In this document: in pieces, positions 46,192 through 58,500 of the stretch
Numbering within the stretch: position 1 is the first letter of the stretch
How the letters are laid out: every line of letters starts with the position of its first letter
Origin: Buddleja alternifolia
Lineage: Eukaryota > Streptophyta > Magnoliopsida > Lamiales > Scrophulariaceae
Assembly: GCA_019426215.1 (NCBI GenBank)
Contig: CM033399.1
Coordinates: 18,963,009-19,027,008, forward strand
Length of the DNA: 64,000 bases
Direction of reading: 5' to 3'
Notes under the pieces: model-generated
The model's input: the letters and a program-made list of their open reading frames with translations, nothing else
Told to the model about the DNA's origin: nothing
Database searches by the model: none
Made by a program: the position numbers and the translations under genes

Positions 46192-47706
46192 ATGAAAACT
46201 AGGTCACAAGCTCGTACTACCAGTGATAGAATGACTAGCCACCATCAACCAGCTACTTCCGATGAACTTCCTAACTCAATGCCTGAAGATCAGCCCAACA
46301 TTTAATTGGGAGAAGAAAATTTCCCCAACGGTCCGACTAACGGCGAAGGTCCTGAAATAGCTCCCCCAATGAACGAGCAAAATGTGTTGCTTGTAACACC
46401 TACGGTGATTCCACCCCCTGCTTCCAGAGTGTTTAAGATCACCCAATAGGCACTGCTTGCTCTAGTTGAAGATGCCTCAGTGCGAGCAGCCGCGAGGGCA
46501 GTTCAGCAATACGCCAAGTCACATTCATCATGTGTACCACCTGTTCCATCAGCCAATAGGGGGCAAAACCCCCATATGAGAAGCCACCAAGAGGCTCCCC
46601 ATCCTCAAGAGAAGGGGCCGCAAGATCTATCCCTTCATCCGCACGTAGGGGTGAGGAGCCTCCAGAGAAAAGTTACCCCCACCGAGTGGCGCCTAGCCAA
46701 TCCTCCCCGCTAAGGTCAAGAGTCCTTGACCCCCCGTGGGATTGGATCCAGTCGATCCAACCCCCTGGTGAATGGGACAACACGAGATAGAGAAGAGAAT
46801 AGTGTGGTCTCATCCCCCAAGAGACCACCCAGGGAAAGAGATAAAAGGCCAATGCTTCCTAGGTCTCCACGCCGAGGTCACGTCTCATTAACCCCCGAAG
46901 AGACCTTGCCAAAGCAAGATGGCCGAAGAAGGCGTGCACCTCGCCATGATGGAAGTCTGAAGAACCAAGGGCAATATGAAGACATGTGGCTGGTGCCATT
47001 AGCCGTAGCACCTCCTAAGAGAAGTCCTTTCTGCCCGGTGATTTTGGTAGAGCCTTTGCCAGAAGGGCTTAAGATACCCCACTAAAGTGAATATAAGGGT
47101 GCTGGTGACCCTCAGAAACATGTTGACAAGTTCAACGCCAAGGTTGACATGTATGACATCAATGATGCAGCCTACTGTAAGATCTTTAGAACCACCCTCT
47201 TTAGACGAGTTCTTAGCTGGTTCAATCGAGTGCCTGCCGGTACCATCACCCGCTTCGAGCAGCTAACCCGACGGTTCCTTAATCATTTCTCTATGAACAA
47301 GAAGTACCCTAAGACGGCATCTTTCTTGTTCATGGTGGTTCAAAAAGATGGTGAATCTTTGAGGGAATACGTGCAGGGTTTCTCCAACGCTGTGTCAGAA
47401 GTACCGCACGTCAACCACGAGTTGCCTTCAGGAATAATGCAGAGGAGCCTACGTAATGGTAAGGAGTCAATAGCTCGGAAGCCCCCATCAACCATGGAAG
47501 AGTTGTTGGCTAGAGCTAAGAAATACATAAGAATTGAAGAGACCATTGGGCCAATTAAGAATGAAGGTCGTGGCAATAAGAGAAAGGCCAGAGATGATGA
47601 CAAGATGTCGGAGGCCAAGGAGTGTAAACACATGCCTCCCTCGGGGTTAGCTAAGTCTACCCCTCTAACACTCTCAAGGGAGCAAGTCCTAGCTATCGCT
47701 GAGTGA
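46192..47706 (+). pseudogene. Gypsy gag, decayed
   Basis: Starts at ATG 46192 (MKTRSQARTTSD, a usual N-terminus for plant gypsy gag) and is broken by TAG near 46304, TAG near 46447 and others. After a Pro/Arg-rich stretch, the retrotransposon gag domain is intact from about 47100 to 47540 (VDKFNAKVDMYDIND, LFRRVLSWFNRVPAGTI, FEQLTRRFLNHFS, SLREYVQGF). It would form the particle shell. A CWYHRDRGHTTEEFHHL block at about 47773-47823 follows in another frame; it is the usual plant-gypsy gag/protease linker. Confidence 0.85.
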
Positions 47707-47715
47707 CTGGGCATA

Positions 47716-48808
47716 GTGCAATGGCCCAAGAAGATGAGAGACAGCCCCAACTGCCTCAAATCAAAGAAATATTGTTGGTACCACCGAGATAGAGGTCACA
47801 CGACTGAGGAATTCCATCACTTGCAAGTTGAGACAGAAAAGCTGATTAAGAGAGGCTACCTACAAGAGGTAGTTACCCCATCTGGTGCAACTGTTCAAAC
47901 ACACCCTAGGATCGAGGGGTAGAGATGGAGGCAAAAACAGCACCTCAATGGCGGACTCAGTGATGGATAACCCCCTAGTGAATGGAATCATAGGGGTGAT
48001 CTTGGGAGGCCCAGCAGGAGGAGATTCAATGAACTTGAGAAAGGCGTCACTAAGGACAGCAACAGGGCTGCACGCCATAAACTTCGCCCGTGGGGAGCAA
48101 GTTAATCATATAAAGCCCAACAGTTATACCATTGAGTTCGGGCAGCAAGAGTTGGGAGATGGCATCCCCTTGGTAAATGATACTTTGGTGATATCAGCAA
48201 CCATCTCCAATTTCTGGGTGAAGAAAGTGTTAGTCAACAGTGGGAGTTTAGCAGACATAATATTCTACAATGCCTTCACCCTACTAGGAATTGACAACAC
48301 TTAGCTCCAAGCAGTCAACATCCCCTTTACTGGATTCACGGGGGAGACTGTGGAAGCCTTAGGGGAAGTGTCTCTCCCCATCTCTCTGGGCACATATCCT
48401 GCCTGCTCCACCAAGATGGTTAAGTTTCTAGTGGTCAAAGCTCCTTCCACTTATAATGTCATATTGGGGAGGCCGAGCTTAAACTTATTTCAAGCAGTCA
48501 TTTCTACTTACCATATGAAGGTCAAGTTTCCCACCCCCGTGGGAACTGGGGAAGCTGTCGGGGATGTGAAGATAGCAAGGGAATGTTATGCTAACACTTT
48601 GAAGAAGCCAAAGAGGAAGCATGGTGACAGTGATCCCATGGACAAAGGGAAACAAATCGCCATCAACTTAATATCGTTGCGGGAAGCTCACTTGGGGGGC
48701 AATACCAAATCAGTCCATGCTTGGCCACATTCCCAACAGTCAACTATCTATGAAGAAGAGGATCCACCCCATTATGACCACGTGCCAGCAGTGGAGATCA
48801 CTAGCTAG
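47716..48808 (+). pseudogene. Gypsy gag C-terminus and protease relic
   Basis: Contains the HRDRGHTTEEFHHLQVETEKLI block, then (about 48060-48540) the retropepsin region: IEFGQQELGDGIPLVNDTLVISATI, VNSGSLADIIFYNAF and ILGRPSLNLFQAVISTYHMKVKFPT. In relatives the active-site phrase is V(D)SGSSADI; here the catalytic Asp is Asn, which would abolish cleavage. One TAG at 48302 and frame shifts upstream add damage. The frame then stops at 48806-48808 and no reverse transcriptase follows. Confidence 0.85.
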
Positions 48809-50597
48809 ATGAACCCCACGGAGAATCACTCCCCGAACTTGACAAAGCATCAGGCCTCATGAGGCCTCAGCAGGTAACAAGTTAAAAACACTATCTTATT
48901 TCTTATTCTACTACTGGACAAATTTCAAGTTGGCCACGAGCCAATTGTCGCGTACCCTTTGTTCAAAGTTTTGAGGTGGCTAAGTGCATCCACATATATT
49001 ATCGTTTTGAGGTGCCTATGTGCACCCCCTTTTACTTTTTGAATGGATGATTTAATGTTTTATTAAGTGCTGAATATCACCTTTTTCATTATAATGTGAT
49101 GAATGTTATTTTCGTGAGACAACATGCTAGCACATCCAATGAATGTGTAATGCATTGCGAAGGGCGATTTAACAACACCCAAAACAAATGCCCCTTGAAA
49201 ACATTGCTTCCAACCGAGGCTACTTCATAAACTTCAAAGCCCACTTTTTTAGGCTAACATAGGTGGAGCAATAAAAGTCCCCCAAATCCTAGGGAGCTTG
49301 GCCGAGACTGGGCCACCTTGTGATCCTTTCAGCAACACCGAGAGGGTAGGAGGTAAAAAATGTCCCCCCCTCCGACATGGAACCTGGACCGAGATCATAC
49401 AAATATAACTAAGGTGATAATTCACCTCACTCTAATATAAAACTAAGGTGGGTATTCACCTCATACCAATATTGCAAAGGTGATAGTTTATTGCATGCGC
49501 CAAATACATAAAACTAGTGGCTATTGAAGCCTCCCAAAACAAATGTCACCCAAGTGATCACGCCACATCATCACTAGGGTCGGCACCATCAAAGCCAGCC
49601 TAGGCTCTCAGTATTGATAAGGCACCACATGCCAAATAAAGAAATAACTTTCTAACTCCCTGAAGTCGAAGAGGCATCTACTTGATCATTTACTCCCGAA
49701 TATGACTCACATATTAAAGAGTAGGGAGCAAGTAGTAGTGAGAAAGAAACAACTAGCTAGTAGCTAGCTAATATGCAAAAACTATGGATATCTAATATTT
49801 CAACCAAGTATTTTAGGCATTAAAAAAGCAAATTGCTAAGTGAAGCTCAAATGCAGCAAAAGCACCCGAGAGGCACGCCTCCGGCAATCACAAAAAACCA
49901 CCAGTGGTGTGTTGAAATAGCAAAGTACCTAAGCTAAAATTCATGAAGCTGCAAGTTACAAAGGCAAGAGTAGAATAAATAATCTTTCACGAAAAGTACG
50001 CCCATGACATGCTAAGATAGACAATACTAATGAAAATCCCAGAAGGGAACATGCCAAAGAGATAGTACATGTTCGATAAGCCTCAAAAGCCTACAAGTCA
50101 AAACATAACAATTCAAGGACGAAGTTAGCCCATCTGTGGGCAAACAAGAATAAGTCTCACGAATGATAATACAAGAATAAACAAATGAGAGACAACCAAG
50201 CCCTCACAAAAAAAGTGGCCACTAGTATCACGAACCACGCCACTCATTCTAACAAAATAAGCATAGTACGAAGACACCTTGTTACTCCAAGTGTTTGTCA
50301 ACACGAACACTAAGGAGTGGGGGGCAGGGGCATATGCCCGAGACATAAGAGGTGGAGGTGCAAAATAGGTGGGTAGCCCACCCAAAATCACCAAAATTAT
50401 CCACCCACCAAATCATACCATAGGGGTAGAAAACACAAACATGAAATAGGCTATGATAAGATGAAAAGCAGCAAACAAAATAGTCTTACGAAACGCAAGT
50501 ACTTAAAAGTTAGTCTTACAAAATACGAATAAACAAGTCGTGGAGGCTAACTAAAATATCAAGTCAGCATAAAAATCCAATAGCACTACATGTGGAA
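48809..50597. other. Gypsy internal noncoding region where pol would be
   Basis: No RT, RNase H or integrase motif in any frame. A phrase 'aaggtgataattcacctca.tc.aatat' recurs near 49400, 49445 and 49488. The region lies between the protease on the plus strand and the 3' end of the minus-strand gene, so pol has been replaced or lost. Confidence 0.65.
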
Positions 50598-50600
50598 AAA

Positions 50601-52771
50601 CTAGCTATCATGAGGAGGGTCACCGCCATGTCTCCCGGCGGGTGGCACGCCTTCCTCATCGCTGTCATCAGCAAGCCCCTCATACATCCATAAAAAGTCA
50701 TCATAAGGATAGCGAATGCTCTCCCGAAGAGCACGACGGCACTGCCGAACCATTTTTCCCATGAAACCAAGGGCAAAATTATACGCCTCCCTATTGCACT
50801 CATTGAGAAACTCAGCGCTCGCCCTAAACTCATTCACCGCCGACTCCTCGGCATCAGCCAAAGTTTGTATACCGACTGGGAAGCCAAGGAAGCTTTGGCC
50901 AAGAGATGCCTCCTCATCAAATTTATCAATGGTTTCCCTATACTTTGCCTCCCACTCTGCGGCTGCTGCTTCAGCCTTTGAGGATTTTGAAAGAAGTTTC
51001 TTGTTCTTCTTTGAACAATCTTTCAATTTCTCCTCGAAATGCTCGTATTGCTGGCGCAGATGATGAGATAATTGGATCAACTAAAAAAGCAAAGGCAAGA
51101 AAACTTTGTAAAGGATACCACTTATGAAAAATCACACGGCAATGATACAAAAGTAGAACTAAACTCACCCGGCCCTCGTCGGCAGAGATCTCCTCGTCTA
51201 TTTGATCTGTTGGCAGCATATGCAAGAACTGAGAATCGTAGTCATTCACAGCAGGTCTCTCCAATGACCACGGGGTGACCACATCACCCATATCCCAAAA
51301 ATAATGAACGGAAGGGTCGCGGTTCACCCCAAAAGTGAACAAACCCTTGCCACGACCAAGGGTATCATACCTCACGAGAGAAATATCCCAATTACGCGTC
51401 GGGAGATGAGGGGCTCTAATGTAAGTAAGCTCTGAAGAGCGGCCTAGCACCCCCATTGTGCCTCCTTCCTCCGACGGTGCTTTCTTCTTAAGATTGGCTG
51501 AGGAAGCCCCAATAGTGGAATCATGAGGACCCCTAGCGGATCAACCCAGCCATCATAGAATCAAAGTCTAAGGAGACAGGTGCCATTTGCCCTTCAAAAG
51601 AGGGTCGTCTATCTAGATGTACTCCCTCGGGGGCGGTGGCAATAGCTGGTACCTTAGAACTTTCCCTCATGCTTGAAACAAAATGTTCCATCAAATAAGT
51701 TGATGAAACTAAAATATAATCGCCACTTTCAAAAAAATAAACATTTAATACGATATCGAGGTAGTATAAAATGTAGTACCTCCGCGGCATATCTGTTGAA
51801 TATAGTAGCGAGCCTAAAACAACCCCACCCCCATGAAATCCAACCATAAACAGTGATGAGTAGCAGTAAACCTTTGACGGGTGAGCTTCTCACACCACAG
51901 TACAGGCGTGAGAATGGGCAAGCGCAGAGTAGGGAAGTAAAAGAACTTGTTTTTCCAATTGCCATTAGAACTAATTTTCCCCTCCAAGAACCGATATGGG
52001 GATGTGGGGTAGAAATGCAGATACGGCCCTCCCGAGCTCATCCGTACATCAAAAGGAGCTTAAAAGGCCCCAGGGCTCACATCAAGCTTAAGATCTCGAA
52101 AGTTCCTGATGAAGCCTTCAAATTGGACAAAGCTATTAGGCGACAATTGGCTGATGCACAGTTGGTAGTGGGTCAAGACCATCCCCAACAAGGGGTTGCA
52201 CGATAGAGAAAAATCCATGCGAAAATATTCTATGTAGAGGGTCATATAACCCCTCGGGGGACTTATGATCCGACCATCGGGTTTAGGCTTCACCACTTTA
52301 AAGTCTGGCGGGAAATGCTCAAAAAGCGCCCATAACTCTTTATTGGTGATGTTGAAGAGCAACTAGAGAGATCCGTCTTGCGGTCCCGCACTGACCTTCC
52401 GCTGGGATTCATCCTTCCATTCCCCCAATTCTCTGTAGTCACTAGCGAAAGATACTAAGTCCTCGCTCCCCGAGCTACAGTCGCTAGACGATGACGTTAA
52501 ACTCACAACTCCTGAAAAGAAATGATTGTGAGATACGTAATAAAAGTATAAGTACGAGGTACAACAAAACCAAGGGGCAACCCTGAGTCAACAACCCGAA
52601 GGGCCGAAGGCCTAGTTACACCGCGAGGCATTTGGCCGCGAGGCTTTAGCGACCGAAGGGAGTCGGGAGACCCGTTAGAAGACAAGTCGAAAAGAAAATA
52701 AATATTCAAGTGCAAGTGTCAATGAGAGCTAGAGAAAGTTGTTTACCTTTTCCAAGATTATCTCTAGCCAT
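50601..52771 (-). pseudogene. Antisense spliced gene in gypsy element
   Basis: A gene on the strand opposite to gag, with visible introns. Exon 1 is ATG 52771 to 52747 (MARDNLGK); donor GTAAAC at 52746 and acceptor TTTCTTTTCAG end at 52512, and the join keeps frame. Exon 2 (52511 to about 51872) has an acidic/Ser-rich start, then a domain like the plant putative gypsy-type transposon family (PF04195-like): GYMTLYIEYFRMDFSLSC, LTHYQLCISQLSPNSF, then YLHFYPTSPYRFLEGK and WKNKFFYFP. Later exons include RAPHLPTRNWDISLVRYDTL (51456-51170), whose donor GTGAGTTT at about 51168 pairs with acceptor CTTTTTTAG near 51078, then a coiled coil and an acidic C-terminus ending at 50601 (SDEEGVPPAG). Two in-frame stops in exon 2 (52363-52365 and 52060-52062) suggest decay. 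Function unknown. Confidence 0.7.
52512..52746 (-). other. Intron 1 of the antisense gene
   Basis: Donor GGTAAAC and pyrimidine-rich acceptor CATTTCTTTTCAG are both near consensus. The phase matches the frame of the downstream domain, which would not be expected by chance. Confidence 0.7.
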
Positions 52772-52984
52772 GGTGGAAAAGTAAAAGCCTCCAATAGAGA
52801 TAATTTTCTGCTAGCCAAAAGCTTTCAAAGGATAAGAGTGTGCATAAGAGTGAAAGTACCTACCTCCATTTAAACAAAAGTAGGTGGAGAAGCCTTAAAG
52901 GCTCCCACCCTAATCCAAACTGAGACTGAATAATTACATACACTGCATTACTCTTACTCCTGGATACACCATCTGGTAAACCTA

Positions 52985-53000
52985 GGAGTGGGGGTCATTA
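52985..53000 (+). other. Gypsy polypurine tract
   Basis: 'aggagtgggggtcatta' ends directly at the 3' LTR start. Purine-rich with a short non-purine tail, typical of plant gypsy elements of this type. Confidence 0.7.
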
Positions 53001-53508
53001 TGATATGCACCAAAAATGTCTATGGGTATTACAGTAATTAAACGTATCCCCGACTCGGACCAGGACGCTACCCGTGGGTTAAGATTCGCGGTTAGTATGC
53101 TAGTCTAGCCCAAATGGGCTAACGACCCAATAAGAGTACTTGGGTTATTTTATTAGTCTATATAATAAAACAATTATTATTAAGCCTGATGGACTGCCGA
53201 TAAAGCTAAGCCTACGGCTCATAGCCCACTACCAACTCTATATAAATACCTTAGAAGAGCTGGGAAAAGGACATGACCTACTCTTTCAGAAAAAAGCCAC
53301 TGGCTATTTCTAAGAGTAATTTCTCCACAAAAGAACTACGAACAAATTTGATCCCTATTCATCGGGTACATAGGCATCTCACTAAAGTCGGGTGCAGTCT
53401 ATACATTCATCAACCCCCCAACCTAGTTTGTCGTGTGTTGGATCGGTTCCATCACCCCACGTGGTCAATCACATGTTATTCATTGACTGAAAATTTTTAC
53501 CATCATCA
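53001..53508 (+). repeat. Gypsy 3' LTR
   Basis: Starts TGATATGCACC and ends CCATCATCA. Aligns over its full length with 45644-46150, with many substitutions and a few indels. Followed by the CATGA duplication. Confidence 0.9.
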
Positions 53509-53519
53509 CATGATTTGAT

Positions 53520-53672
53520 TGTTAGAATAATATTAGTATAGGTCTCTAGTTAGTTTTTTTCTTATTTATTCATCTATTCTTAGTTGTTTATTTCCTTTAC
53601 AAGTCTTTCTTTGTATTCTATATAAGCTCTCTCATAATCAATAATATGCTTAAGGGGATTTATACTTTAACA
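53520..53672 (+). repeat. Copia-4 5' LTR
   Basis: TGTTAGAATAATATTAG...TATACTTTAACA, with 'tctatataagctc' (TATA near 53618) and 'caataatatgc' near the end. The short length is typical of several plant Copia families. Confidence 0.85.
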
Positions 53673-53682
53673 TGGTATCAGC
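53673..53682 (+). other. Copia-4 primer binding site
   Basis: TGGTATCAGC directly at the LTR end matches the first nine positions of the tRNA-Met primer site TGGTATCAGAGC. Confidence 0.8.
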
Positions 53683-53737
53683 CAAAACCTAGTTTCAAGG
53701 CCTCCCTACCACCGCCCTTCTACCTCTCCAGCCGCTG

Positions 53738-55090
53738 ATGAGCCTCGGTTTCTCTATATTTTTTCCTCTCCAAATAAGTCGTTGCTCCCCTCAACGCATC
53801 TCTCTTCACTATATCAGTCTCCAACAGCATCCAACTCACCCACGTCTCGCAAATTGGTGCCTCTTTTCTACACTGCCAGCAGCTCTTTTTCAGCCTCCTC
53901 AAGTTGATTATCATGGTAAGGTTTCATCTTTCCAGTTCAATTCTTGTCGTCTCTCTCTACATGGTTTTTTTATTTTTGTTATTATTACGTGTTTCGATCC
54001 CTCCTTCATCACCATATCTACTATCGATGATCCCTCTCCCACATTTGAAACCGACAAAACAACCCCTAAACAAACCGCCCTCCATCCCTCTCTTGTTGTC
54101 GGTAATGTTCAAACGTCGTTTGGTTTTAAATTAACCGATTCTGATTCCAATTATAAACTTTGGCATGGTATGTTTATGGATTTATGCCGTAGTTATCCTG
54201 TCTTCCACCATATCTCTGGTCACTTTAAACCTGTTAGTGATCAAGACGATGAATGGTTTAATATTGATTCAACCATTAAAAGGTGGTTTTATTCTACTGT
54301 CGACCTTAAACTTTTGAAAAATATTGATTTAGAATATGCCACTTCCCATGATTTGTGGTTCGCCATTGAAGAAAATTTTTGTAACAATAAACCCTTCGCT
54401 TTCTCTTCAAATAAATGAACGTTTTCGAAATTTACAAAAAGGGTCTCTCTCGATCTCACAATACTGTCAAGAGATGAAATTTTTAGCTGATAATTTATCT
54501 GATCTTGATACCCTGTCAAAGAACAAGATTTCATATTACAACTTTTGCAAGGTTTACCGGAATCTTATCTTCCCTTCGTCACTGTCATCACCACCAAATC
54601 TCCACTTCCTTCCTTTTCTGATCCGTAATCTCCTCCTTCTTCACGAATCTTGTGAGTCTCGTTTTTCATCTCCCTTCTTCGCAAATAATTCGGCCACAGC
54701 CCTTCTTTCCCAATCCCCTAACTCGAACCAAAATCGAAACACGTATCGTAACAAAGAAAAGAATTGTGGTAGGGGAAAAGGTCGGTATCAAGGCCGTGGT
54801 GGTGGCCCTTCACATGGACAGCAACCCAGGCCCAATTTTAGTGTTGCAAACCCTACTGGACTCCCTCCAGGATTCTCTTTTCAGTTGGTACAAAATACTC
54901 CCCAAGGCCCAAAAATTATTGGCCCAAATTCCACGAATTTATTTAATTCAGGCGGCCCAGGCTCATCCTCCACTTCGACGTTCTGGGCCGCCCCACATCA
55001 GCCCAATTCTGCGACTCCAACAACCACCAATTCAGCATGGGCTTCCAGCAAACAGCCCACCTCGCCAAATCCAGCATAGGCAGGCCCACC
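53738..55090 (+). pseudogene. Copia-4 gag, frameshifted
   Basis: Copia capsid with the retrotran_gag_3 / UBN2 layout: FGFKLTDSDSNYKLWHGMF near 54120, then HDLWFAIEENFCNN near 54345 and, in another frame, LQINERFRNLQKGSLSISQYC near 54400-54470. A third frame reads VKEQDFILQLLQGLPES near 54515. So at least two frame shifts occur (about 54385 and 54520). A Gly/Arg-rich then Pro/Gln/Ser-rich tail without a clear zinc knuckle follows. The first ATG gives a long unusual N-terminus, so the true start is unclear. Confidence 0.8.
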
Positions 55091-55219
55091 TTCTTCTCCC
55101 AGCGCTGGGCTCCTCAGTCCAAAGCCCCATTAGGCTTCTCATCAGGCCTTCAATGCAGTAAATCAGTCCCTATCTCAGCCCACGGACCTCTCCTCACTAT
55201 TTCAGACCATGAGCCTTAC

Positions 55220-55573
55220 TCAGCCAGATGAAAATTGGTACCTTGACACAGGGTGCAAGCTCTCACATAACACCAAACCAAGGTAAGTTATCTAATATCG
55301 TACCTAATTTAAATTCAAATTCAATTACGGTTGGTAATGGTGCTATTCTTCCTATCACTTCCATCGGTTCTTTTTCTTTACCCTAGTCTTCTCGTTCTCC
55401 TACTATGTCCAACATTCTTGTCTCCCTCTCCTTAGTTAAAAATTCAGTTTTCATTCGTCAATTTACTCGTGAAAATAATTGCTCCATTAAATTTGACCCC
55501 TTCGATTTTTCTGTAAAGGATCTTAGGACCCGCAATCTTCTTCTCCATAGTGACAGTGATGACCTCTATCCTG
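55220..55573 (+). pseudogene. Copia-4 protease and pre-integrase start
   Basis: WYLDTG near 55238 is the protease active site. ITVGNGAILPITSIGS (about 55325) and MSNILVSLSLVKNSVFI (55405) are the usual downstream blocks, and FSVKDLRTRNLLL...DLYPV begins the pre-integrase segment. A TAG near 55384 and frame changes break it. The coding sequence stops exactly where TGATACCCC begins. Confidence 0.85.
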
Positions 55574-58500
55574 TGATACCCCTATTTTCAGCCTTGTGGA
55601 CCCTTTCATATTTATTCGAACGATCAAGAAGAGATTAATACATGGGATAATTAGATTTCGTGATTTATTTGATTTGATTGTCTTCTTAGACTAAAGTGAA
55701 TTAGGTGATACATAAGTGGTTTACTCGATCTTGTGGATATTCTTTGGCATTAAAATTTTGGTAGGCTTACTTGATTTCGGGCAAAGAAAAGATTCTTCAA
55801 AACTTTGAGGATCAAAGTGAAATTATTATAAAGGAAAAGGACCAATATTTGGTGGGCATATATTAAGTAGATTATATGTTTTATGACTGAATTGGAAGGT
55901 GGATATCAAGTCTAGTGGACTGAACTGCACGTTTCATAAACGTTGGGGTCAAATTGTAAAACAAAAAAATACAAGGACCAAATGGAAAATTTTTGGAAGT
56001 TAAAGAAAAGCTAGTTGATGAGGAAAAAAAATTGAGGGAGGACACGTAGCTACCTCATTTCTTTTTAAAGGGACACCCCACATGTTATAGACACATAAAT
56101 ATATAGATAGCTTATATAGTTATATATATATATATATATTCATAGTAGATGAGTTTGTATATCAAAATGGTGTCAAGCATAGATGCTTACACCTCCTACT
56201 TACTTCCAAACGTGGCAAGGATATAGTGAAGACACCTAACCCTTGATACCTTCTTTAGCCAACACCTCATCACTTATTCCTGAATATAGAGCCTGCCCAC
56301 CTCTTGACTTCAGCATTAGAGTGAGTCTTTTAGCAAGAAACATGCAAGGCATCTTCTTCAACCTTAAAGAAAAAAGAAAAACGCAGTCTGCGCAGTGTTG
56401 GGAGTTTGTATATTTGAAGGGTCAAATGACATCCAAATTGCGTTTAATCGGTCTTCATCTCTTCCTAAGAGGCATAGGAACACCATTATGGGTTTAGTTT
56501 CTACCCATAAGTTTGGAGTTGCTCACAAAGTCCATCTAACCGAGACGCGTCTGCACAGAGTCAAAATCTGCTGCTCGGGAAATTTGGGCTAGCTATGGTT
56601 TGGAAGTGGGTTAATTCATCTCTCTCAGTATTAGGTATCAAATCCTCACACCTCTAGTGATATATTAAGCATATTTTATTTGGGTTATTGGTTAGGTTGT
56701 TAGGTTCTTGTATACATGGTATGAATAGAGGGAACTAGAATTACAAATTCTGAATTTGCTTTTGTGGCTGTATTTAAGCGACTAAATGTGTGAATTTCTT
56801 TATGAAAAATTTTCTGGAGAGTTATGGTCATGTCTAGAATATACTGGGAAAAGTTTGGAAGGATTGGAGTTGTTTTGGATTTTATAAAAGTCTTGAAATA
56901 AAGCTGCCAGTCTGTTAGCGGAATTGAACGGTGACATTGTTTTGAACCTATTTTACCAACCTGGATAGATGTTTTCATTCCTAAACTTTTTATGTACAAA
57001 CATATGTGTGTTGGTAACGTTTTAACAAAATTTGGGAGCTTTTGGACTAACAGGGGATTTTATAAAAATATTTGAAACTGGACTGGCTGTCCTAGAAAAC
57101 CGTTTTCGTGCATTCACATTTTGGTGACCAAATCACCAACCTCAATATGTTAATTAATTCTGAAAATATTATGGCATGTTATGCAATCTGATTCCCCAGT
57201 TATTGTGAAGTTTGGGAGAATAATATTTCGTGCATGTTCATGTAGTTCATAGGACCGCATAGGATTTTTCGAGTAGATTATTAAGACGAGTGTTAGAGAA
57301 TAGATTTCTAATATAATCCTTGGATTAACAGGTGGTGTTAGTAAACCGCTCAAGGACGACGCTGAATAACTTGGAAGTTAGTGTGAGTTGCCTCTCAAAA
57401 TTATAGTTATATGTCTTTCAAAACTGGAAGGAATACGTCATATATATATATATAGATATATATATGTACTTTCAACATGCTTTGAATACTTGACATGAAA
57501 ATGAGTTTCAACACTTTCAAATCAAATTCAGGACTCATTTTACATTCACCAATTCTTGGCACCAACTATTACCTGCATGAATGTTTTCAAACACGTATCT
57601 TGCAAAAGTAATTTTTCAGGCATGTTTTGTGAAAATGAATTCGAGGAAAACATTCTTTTAAGGAAATTCTGAAAAACTATTTGTTCGATTAAATATTTCA
57701 TCGTGAACTAAAATACTTCATTGCATCATTCGTGACATACGTGATTGCATGCTTATTTCAGATGCATAATTTATACAAGAATGATTTCGAAATAAACATC
57801 GGTTTTATGATTTTTGTGAAATTACTCCATCATTGGTCTTGTATCGTGATCATTTGCCGTGATGGTGTTCTTGTGACGTGTTGCATCTGACGTGGTTGTG
57901 TTGGGCCCAAGGTCGGGCGATGGATAGGGCAGGGTTCGGCCGGTCAAGCATGGGCTTGCGGTCTTAAACAGTTCCCGCTATTCACGTCCAGATCCATGCA
58001 CCTAGGACGGAGTGCTCTGAGGGTGCATGGGTCATTTATCGTGTGGCATACTCCGAATATGACCAAATCGGGCATCGCGAGCCTGCGTGGGGAGGTATAA
58101 GGTGATGGCTTTTAAGCCGCGTGTTCAGGGGTGATAAGGAAGAAGCAGCGGGACCCAAAGTGCTGTGGGTAAATCATCGTACGCGATGGTATTGCTAACA
58201 TGGCCCCCTACTGCTTAAGCGTGTCTTGTACGTGTTATATAAACATGTGTTGAACGTGTTACTTAAACATGTCTTGTACGTGATACTTGCATTGAACTAC
58301 ATGCTTTTTAAAATGCATGTTTTGAAACTTAAATATCATGCCACCAATCGTTCCAACTTTATCATGAACGTAATTTTTCCAAGCATGTTTTCAATGATAT
58401 TTGACAAAACCTCATCGTGCATATACTAAGACCTTTGTCTCATACTAGCTATTGCTTAATTGTTACTATGATCACAAATTGCTATTCTTATTTAGGATTT

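Larger units (their letters stand above)
45644..53508 (+). mobile_element. Non-autonomous Ty3/gypsy element (7.87 kb), TSD CATGA
   Basis: Complete element with perfect CATGA duplications (45639-45643, 53509-53513). LTRs are 45644-46150 and 53001-53508, starting TGAT.TGC and ending CCATCATCA, with roughly 10-15% mismatch by eye, so it is old. Primer-site-like 'gtttggcaccatctgtggga' follows the 5' LTR and a purine tract precedes the 3' LTR. On the plus strand it keeps gag and protease relics but no reverse transcriptase, RNase H or integrase. On the minus strand it carries an intron-containing gene with a plant 'gypsy-type transposon' domain. Gag and protease style point to the Tat-like branch of plant gypsy elements (inference). 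Confidence 0.9.
53520..55573 (+). mobile_element. Copia-4: short-LTR Copia, 5' part
   Basis: LTR 53520-53672 (153 bp), primer site, gag and protease relics, and the start of the pre-integrase region, cut at 55573 by the gypsy-type element. The remainder lies outside the window. It begins six bases after the gypsy target duplication. Confidence 0.85.

Noticed and set aside
50564..51127. Alternative frames overlapping the antisense gene
   Set aside because: They overlap the coiled-coil exon in other frames and show no family features.
54652..55231. Pro/Gln-rich ORFs after Copia-4 gag as separate genes
   Set aside because: They are alternative frames of the low-complexity gag tail.
56119..56140. 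TA microsatellites (also near 57440, 39770 and 63143) as functional elements
   Set aside because: Simple repeats common in A/T-rich plant DNA; recorded only where they mark a border.
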